64,000 bases of DNA from Austropuccinia psidii. Its lineage: Eukaryota; Basidiomycota; Pucciniomycetes; Pucciniales; Sphaerophragmiaceae. The stretch is from assembly GCA_023105745.1 (NCBI GenBank), contig JALGQZ010000005.1, forward strand, positions 2,705,501 through 2,769,500, in the 5' to 3' direction. Each line of letters begins with the position of its first letter. The first letter of the stretch is position 1. This document shows positions 58,518-64,000 of this stretch, piece after piece. A program made the translations under genes and the position numbers. The notes below the pieces were generated by a model that saw nothing but the letters and a program-made list of their open reading frames with translations, was not told the origin of the DNA and did not search any database.

Positions 58518-58522
58518 TAAGC

Positions 58523-59470
58523 TTTTGGATTTTTATTCTTTAGTTCATTCTTACTTATTGTTTAAAATTAAGGTACTCTATGTAAATAAAACTGGTTTGA
58601 AATATAAACAAACAATTCACTTCTCTACATGTTGGGTGTACTGGGTCACTTCATGATTCAAATGTATATCATCATATGAAAATTGCACAAACACCTCAAG
58701 AATCTTATTAAAGAGATCAGTACTTACTTTCTGATTCAGCATATGAAAGCTCTCCTTGGGGTTTCCAGCATATAAGGGAGCTGTGGCACAGAATGAAGAC
58801 AACCATTCTTTCAATTAATGTCTCACAAAATAAAGGGCTGGAACTGAGAATTGAATTGGAATTTTGAAGGGGAAGTGGTTTTCTCTAAGGGAAATGCGAA
58901 ATCAAATGAGGGATAATCATGAAATTGAAGCTTTTCTATTTGGGTTGTTTCTTACACAGTTTTACATAATATGTTAGCCCAAATTGGTAATTAATGGTTT
59001 GATTTATATGAAAATTATGATTCACCACATGCATAAAATCTGTCCAATAACAAAATTTGGGAAGATGTGGTAAATATGTGTGAAGAAATTAAACCAATCT
59101 TTTTGGCATGAAAAGATAATCAATTGTGAATTTCATCAGGACCATTGAATTATGTAATTAGTTTAATGGAATACAGAAGAGTGGAGATATTATTGAGAAA
59201 ATAAAACTATTTACAATGAATACTTTTTAGCTCTTTTTTGGTCCTGCAAATATCTTTCAAAGTACACATTGACTTTTGAATTAATTTTGGTGGGTGTCAT
59301 TTTCAAGAATTTGTCACCTACATTAAATGATTTATGGTTTATTTGAAAATAACATTAAAAATGAGTTATGTTTTCATTATTGATAATTTCTGAAGGAGGT
59401 TTTGTTTTATGATGAGCCATTGCTGATTTCTTCCAAAGGATTTCCATGATGCCAGGTTTTTTGAAAAATT
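58523..59470. other. Unassigned sequence right of the chromovirus
   Basis: The minus strand has an open stretch 58814-58617 (MKEWLSSFCATAPLYAG to the stop) with no recognised domain. It may be the 3' part of the decayed gene that runs leftward from 60.5 kb. The expected continuation of the Harbinger-like frame is not visible. Confidence 0.35.
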
Positions 59471-59479
59471 GATCACCAT

Positions 59480-60471
59480 TTACAATTTGGGGAAGTGCAA
59501 GCCATGCCCAGATGGGGTGAAGACAGTTTGAAGGGGATGGAAGTCTTTTTTAGAGACAAAAGAGAATATACCATAAGTCCAGGAATTGAGATAATTTAAA
59601 TCTTTATGTGGCTTATTGAAAATTCCATCTTGAGTGACAATGACATTGGTAAAAGCTTTGAATTCTTCCTTTGGATTGGCGGAAGTCCATTTGAGTTGAC
59701 TGAAGTTTGGTAATTTGGCTACTTCCATTTATGACTGATATTCCTTTTCAGCTAATTTAGAAAAAAGAAATTTTATTCAGTAAATGAATTCATCATATTG
59801 TTGAAGTTTGGTCCATTGCTTATTATCTGTTTCAATTTTATGAGGAGTCAAACCAGGTTTTTGGGAGTAAACACCCAAGGGTTTTGAAATAGATTAGTAA
59901 TTATTAAAATAAAAAGCAAAGAATATCACACACCTGCAGATTTGCCACAATCAGAACAAGGGAACAAGCAAATACCTGTCATAATTCCACCTAGGACTTG
60001 TTTATTGGTTTTGATTTCCTTTTTTTTGAGATAGGGACATTAATGTCATAATAAGGTTTTTTAGAATTTGAGAGTGTCCAGAAGAATGGTCAAAAGGGGT
60101 GATCTCATAGATGACAACAGGTAAAAATGGCTTTTGTGTTTTATCAGCTATTACATAAGAAGGGGGAAAAGTGTTTACTGATGGGAGTTTGAACCATGAG
60201 GCATTTGCTGCTTTCTTGTCAATTGAGATGGTGGAGAAGTACTTATATGCTGTGTTGGAATGGCCAAGGTGCAACATGATTTGTTTTCAGTCATGGATAT
60301 GTTGTCTTTGGCTTTGGGTGAGTTTTCTTTTATGTTTTTTGTGGTATTATTTTCCTCATTATGTTCAATATTTTGTTTAGTTTTAGGCATGAAATTAAGA
60401 GGAGGAAAAATAGTTTTATCATCTTTCAAATCATTCTGATGATGTGCTGAGTCTGGTTTAGTCCTAACCAT
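59480..60471 (-). pseudogene. Decayed TET/JBP-like 2OG-Fe(II) oxygenase-type protein
   Basis: The minus strand holds open pieces that read as one broken protein: 60471-60175 (polar N-terminus), 60277-60002 (SNTAYKYFSTISIDKKAANA, PFLPVVIYEITPFDHSSGHS), about 59900-59730 with stops (ETDNKQWTKLQQYDEFIY), and 59728-59480 (FTNVIVTQDGIFNKPHKDLN, SWTYGIFSFVSKKDF). The PHKD segment supplies a His-x-Asp iron-binding pair followed by an aromatic strand. This resembles the oxygenase domain expanded in rusts and linked to transposons. The distal His is not seen. Family assignment is from memory and moderate. Confidence 0.45.
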
Positions 60472-60849
60472 AAAATTATCAGAATGAATTTGAGAGTGAG
60501 AGAGCGGAGGAGCAGTTTTTTGAATCTCAAGGATGATGGAAGGGGGGGTAAAATTGATTGAAATTGCAGAAAAAATCCTTATAGATAATCCACCCCTATA
60601 TTGACAAATAATTAAAAAAATTGAACAATGGCCTCCAAGAGGACATTAAAAACTTAAAAATAAAAAAAGGCCTTAAATTAATTCAGAGAAATTAGGAGAA
60701 GTTTGGCCCTAGAACCTCCCAGAAGCCTTTTTGAGAGGTTCTAGGGAAATTGAGGGGTGGCTGGGATATGGAGGTGGAGATGGATGTATGGATGGTTGAG
60801 ATGGGTATACCTGTTCAAAAAGGCCAAGAGTTGAATTAAAAAGAAAAAA

Positions 60850-61290
60850 AATTGAGTGAGAGTGAATAAGTTGGGAGTGAAGGAAAGTCAAAATCAAAGA
60901 AAACATGAATTAAAAGAAACTTACCTAGATGGAAAACAAAGTATTTACAAGAAATCAGTTTGAGTAAATAAGTTGGAAGTGAGGGAGAGTCAAAATCAAA
61001 GAAAAATTGAATTAAAAAAAATTACCCAGATGAAAAAAAAAGGAAAATCTAAAAAATTTCAAAAAAATATCAGTTTGAGTAACAAAGCTTGGAGTGAGGC
61101 AGGGAAAATATCAAATAAAAATTGGATAAAAAAAACACTTACCCAGATGAAAAACACATTTAAAAATCTAACTAAATTTAAAAAAATCACTTTGAGTGAA
61201 AATGTTGGGAGTGACACAGAGAAAAAATCATTGAAGAACTAAAAATTGAATGAAAACAAAAACTTACCTAATTGAAAAAACAAAAAAAAC
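60850..61290. repeat. Tandem repeat, about four units of about 106-118 bp
   Basis: Units start near 60852, 60958, 61071 and 61190, each with TTTGAGT(G/A)A...GTTGG(G/A)AGTG, then an A-rich part and ACTTACC(C/T)AGATG or a variant. Units are diverged. On the minus strand most units carry a GGTAAGT splice-donor-like motif. The surrounding 60500-61700 is A-rich with no supported gene. Confidence 0.6.
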
Positions 61291-61299
61291 AAAAAAGAA

Positions 61300-62046
61300 T
61301 ATGTTTAAAAATCTAAAAGAAACATCATTTTTCATCAAAGAGTCAATTTTTACCTGGGATAGTGTTGCAACAGATTTTTTTGAGTTAAAACACACATCTA
61401 GAATTTGTAACATATTAAGAAAAAAAGGAGAGATTTTGGAGGGAGCCTTGATTTTTGACTTGAACAAACTTGGTCATTGGCCTTTGGCACATAGAAGCTC
61501 AATGGACAACTTTCCCAACATTTAAACTTTGTAATAAATTATAAATTTCAATTTAATTTCAAAACATAACAGCAATTTTATATAAAAATCAATCATATTT
61601 GACCAATTGCGACATTATAAAATGATCACATGAAATATACCTAATGTTTTATTTCTTATTGATTAATGTCAGAATGTCGTCCAGCTTGGAAATTGGCCTG
61701 CTTGATGACAATTCTGCTATAATGAGATCCATATGGAATTTCTTTTCCTTAAGTTCCAATTAAAAATTCCACTTTTCTTTTGCAAATTAATATTTATTGT
61801 TGTGTTGTTTTTCATCAAAATTCGTTTGCTTTTGTAATTTGGCTTCTTTGAACCATTGGGTTTCCATATTCCTCATTTTCTCTTCATGCCATCTCTCCTT
61901 GTCCCACTCCAAGTTGGCATTATCACTGGCTTAAAAGGCTAAAAATCATCACTATGGTCAATAGGATTGATCAGAGTAACCATAAGCTCAAAACATACCC
62001 TTTTTCCATGATTCAACCAAATCGGCATATGTAGGTGCAAACATAT
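61300..62046. other. Unassigned AT-rich sequence
   Basis: No gene, RNA or repeat was recognised between the tandem repeat and the right-hand LTR. Confidence 0.4.
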
Positions 62047-63732
62047 TGTGAGCCTGCAAGCATGAAAAGAATTACATGCTACACAAGCTCCAATAACTTT
62101 CATTGAATTCTCTTTGAATCATTTCACTTCATCTTTGTAAACTCAAAATTACTTTTGTTTTCATCTAATTTTGTGTTGAACTCACTCATTTAAGATTTGT
62201 TGCTATAGTCATCTTGTTACCAAGTCAAATCTTCAAAACTTGTAGTTATAGCAATATTGTTTCTATAACACCATTTTACTTTGTTGATATAGTAAGTTTG
62301 CTTCTATAAATGTCAGCCTGTGACTCAAAACCAGAGCACAAGCATGACAGCCAAAATACCATAAACCAATGGTATAGCCAAAATACCACCAAAAAATGGA
62401 GCTGAGCCAAATTAGCTCAAAAGGTATCAAAAGAAAGAGGAAACTCACCTCTTCCTGAAAATATAAGTCCCATCACCATAGGACAAGAAACAACAAAGTT
62501 ATGCCTGCTCAAAGTTATTGCTGAGCATAAACCTTAATTTTCACCTCTCATCTAAAATCTAGAAGGAAAGGCTTAACCCCATCAAATGGGTATTCAAAAT
62601 GAAGCTCTAAGCCAGGGCTATCCAATGGTACCAGCCAAACTGAGCTAGCACCAGTATTACTTGAGTTATGGTCAAATTCAGACCAAATAAGGGTGAACAA
62701 AACATTCACCTCTCATCTAACTTTTACAGTTTTAGTGTGAGATACGTAAAGTGGGGTCTTTTTGGAAAGAGCACAATGAGGGCTATCTGATGGTGCCATC
62801 CATTTCCTCATAACTCAACTACAACAGAAGCTATTGGCCAAACAAGCTTAATACAGCTTTTTGACCAGACCACGCCAATGTACAAAAATACTTGTACATA
62901 GGATAGCTTTGTCATATTTAATGATAACCATGTCAAGTTGGGTACCATTGTGTAGAGCTCATACAGGGCTATTCAATGAACCAGCTTTGAGCTTGATATC
63001 TCAAAAGCTGACAGAGATATGACCATTTTAAGGTCAAAATCCCACCTGCTGTCAGATACAGCCTTACCGTGGGATAATATCCCATAACCATGAATATGAG
63101 GTGTCAAATAGACAAAGAAGCATGTTTTTACTTCAATACTGGGGTCCCATACAGTTTCTGTACAGCATTCTACGCGTCATACACGTCAGAATCAGGCTGT
63201 GAGGTCCCCAGATGAAAATTTTCACCCTGTATTGGTGAAAACTGCCCAGATGTGGTTTCAAGACCACATCTGAGCCCAATACAGGGTATACAGGCTGTTT
63301 GCAAACCACAAGCCTGTCCTGGAGAGTGAAAAATCTTCACTTCCTCTACGTGGAAAGGTCTAGCAGCCTTTCCACCTCAATTTCAGGATAAAAGGAGGGC
63401 TTTTCACAGCCAAAAACCTTTCCTCATCCTGCTCTTGAATAACCTACGTAGTAAACTTTCAAAAAACAGTTTTACTCTTGGTTAAATAATCAGGTATACC
63501 CTTAATTTAAAGTATTGTAGTCTTTATTATTGTAATCCAACAGGTAAAGCTGCACCCAGGGCTTTCAACAGCGCTCACCACCACTATATCTTTATAGTAA
63601 AGCCCTTTAAATCTTAAATTAAATCATTTATTATCAATCTTATCATCTTTTAAAACTATTTTTACCGTGTCACAGTCATAGTTAAAGCTTGTAAATACTC
63701 ATATACACCTTTATCATAGACTCAGCCTGACA
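62047..63732 (+). repeat. Probable 5' LTR of another Gypsy element (family D), left end tentative
   Basis: The right end is well supported. CAGCCTGACA is followed directly by TTTTGGGGGCCTGGCCGTG, the same island that follows family-B LTRs. The left end is placed at TGTGAGCC (62047) because B and E LTRs also start TGTGAGCC. That gives 1686 bp, but no second LTR or target duplication is in the window to confirm it. A TATA-like ATAAAAGG lies at about 63388. Confidence 0.5.
63225..63286. promoter_or_regulatory. Nested inverted repeat in family-D LTR
   Basis: The outer arms CCCTGTATTGG (63225-63235) and CCAATACAGGG (63276-63286) enclose the inner arms CAGATGTGGT (63247-63256) and ACCACATCTG (63263-63272). 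It lies about 100 bp upstream of the TATA-like box, so a U3 regulatory site or DNA cruciform is likely. Confidence 0.55.
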
Positions 63733-64000
63733 TTTTGGGGGCCTGGCCGTGTTTTTTTTTTAACTTTTTGGACCTTACAAGTAAGTCTTTTCTCTTTTTA
63801 TGACTTATTAACACATTGTTTTATCTTTTTTAGGCGTAATTTCCATTTAAATATATATATTTTATATATTTTTATCTTTTTTCATATACTCATATTATAA
63901 AAGAGTATTTTTCACGTGGCTAATACCCACTGAAAATAATTATTTTTGGCGTGTTTTGTATATAAAAACACATCAGCCATCAATAATTCCTGTATTCTTG
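63733..64000 (+). other. Primer-binding site and start of leader of family D
   Basis: TTTTGGGGGCCTGGCCGTG (63733-63751) is the candidate primer-binding site. The leader then has CAAGTAAGTC (about 63779-63788) and CTTTTTTAGGCG (about 63824-63835), a possible short intron in the 5' leader. The window ends before gag. Confidence 0.55.

Noticed and set aside
1..64000. CRISPR arrays, rRNA, tRNA, telomere repeats and bacterial operons
   Set aside because: No regular spaced repeats, no recognisable tRNA or rRNA segments and no polycistronic gene order were seen by eye. A tRNA scan was not run.

Overview
The window looks like a rust fungus (Pucciniales). The one intact host gene has the short GT-AG introns of a basidiomycete, and it sits in AT-rich DNA filled with Ty3/Gypsy (Metaviridae-type) LTR retrotransposons. 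From memory, the Gag-Pol proteins look like the very abundant elements of the myrtle rust Austropuccinia psidii. That species call is an inference and was not checked by search. No CRISPR array, rRNA, tRNA or bacterial-type operon was seen.

Layout. (1) 1-5315: the 3' half of a chromodomain Ty3/Gypsy element (family A2) on the + strand, with integrase plus chromodomain, a long 3' region and a 763-bp 3' LTR. A two-exon gene on the opposite strand lies between pol and the LTR and encodes a Zn2Cys6-like cysteine cluster. (2) 5316-9938: a truncated family-B LTR, a decayed gag, and a family-A solo LTR interrupted by a family-B solo LTR. (3) 9939-20090: single-copy-looking DNA with an 11-exon RAD4/XPC DNA-repair gene at 12199-15956. 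(4) 20091-41248: a family-E solo LTR (target duplication TCCCA) containing a family-B array LTR-internal-LTR-internal-LTR (one outer target duplication, GTTAA). Both family-B internals carry the same single in-frame stop in pol. (5) 41249-47360: decayed DNA-transposon remnants (hAT-like, PIF/Harbinger-like). (6) 47361-58517: a complete but mutated family-A chromovirus (target duplication TAAGC) with a family-E solo LTR (target duplication TTGAT) in its leader. (7) 58518-61300: remnants of a TET/JBP-like 2OG-Fe(II) oxygenase protein and a tandem repeat. (8) about 62047-64000: a probable 5' LTR, primer-binding site and leader of another element (family D).

Insertion order can be read from nesting and target-site duplications. 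Family A inserted in a Harbinger-like remnant and family E then inserted in that family-A leader. Elsewhere family B inserted in a family-E LTR and in a family-A LTR. The family-B array is the youngest, since its copies are nearly identical. Family A may be self-primed: the base just inside its 5' LTR complements a conserved motif at the probable RNA start. Families B and D share a GC-rich candidate primer-binding site.

The most unusual signals are the antisense Zn2Cys6-like gene in A2, the probable self-priming system of family A, and a possible hidden layer in family-B gag. The last combines a spliced alternative frame with a TTTCCCAAAG slip site next to its stop. The tandem family-B array with a shared pol stop also stands out.
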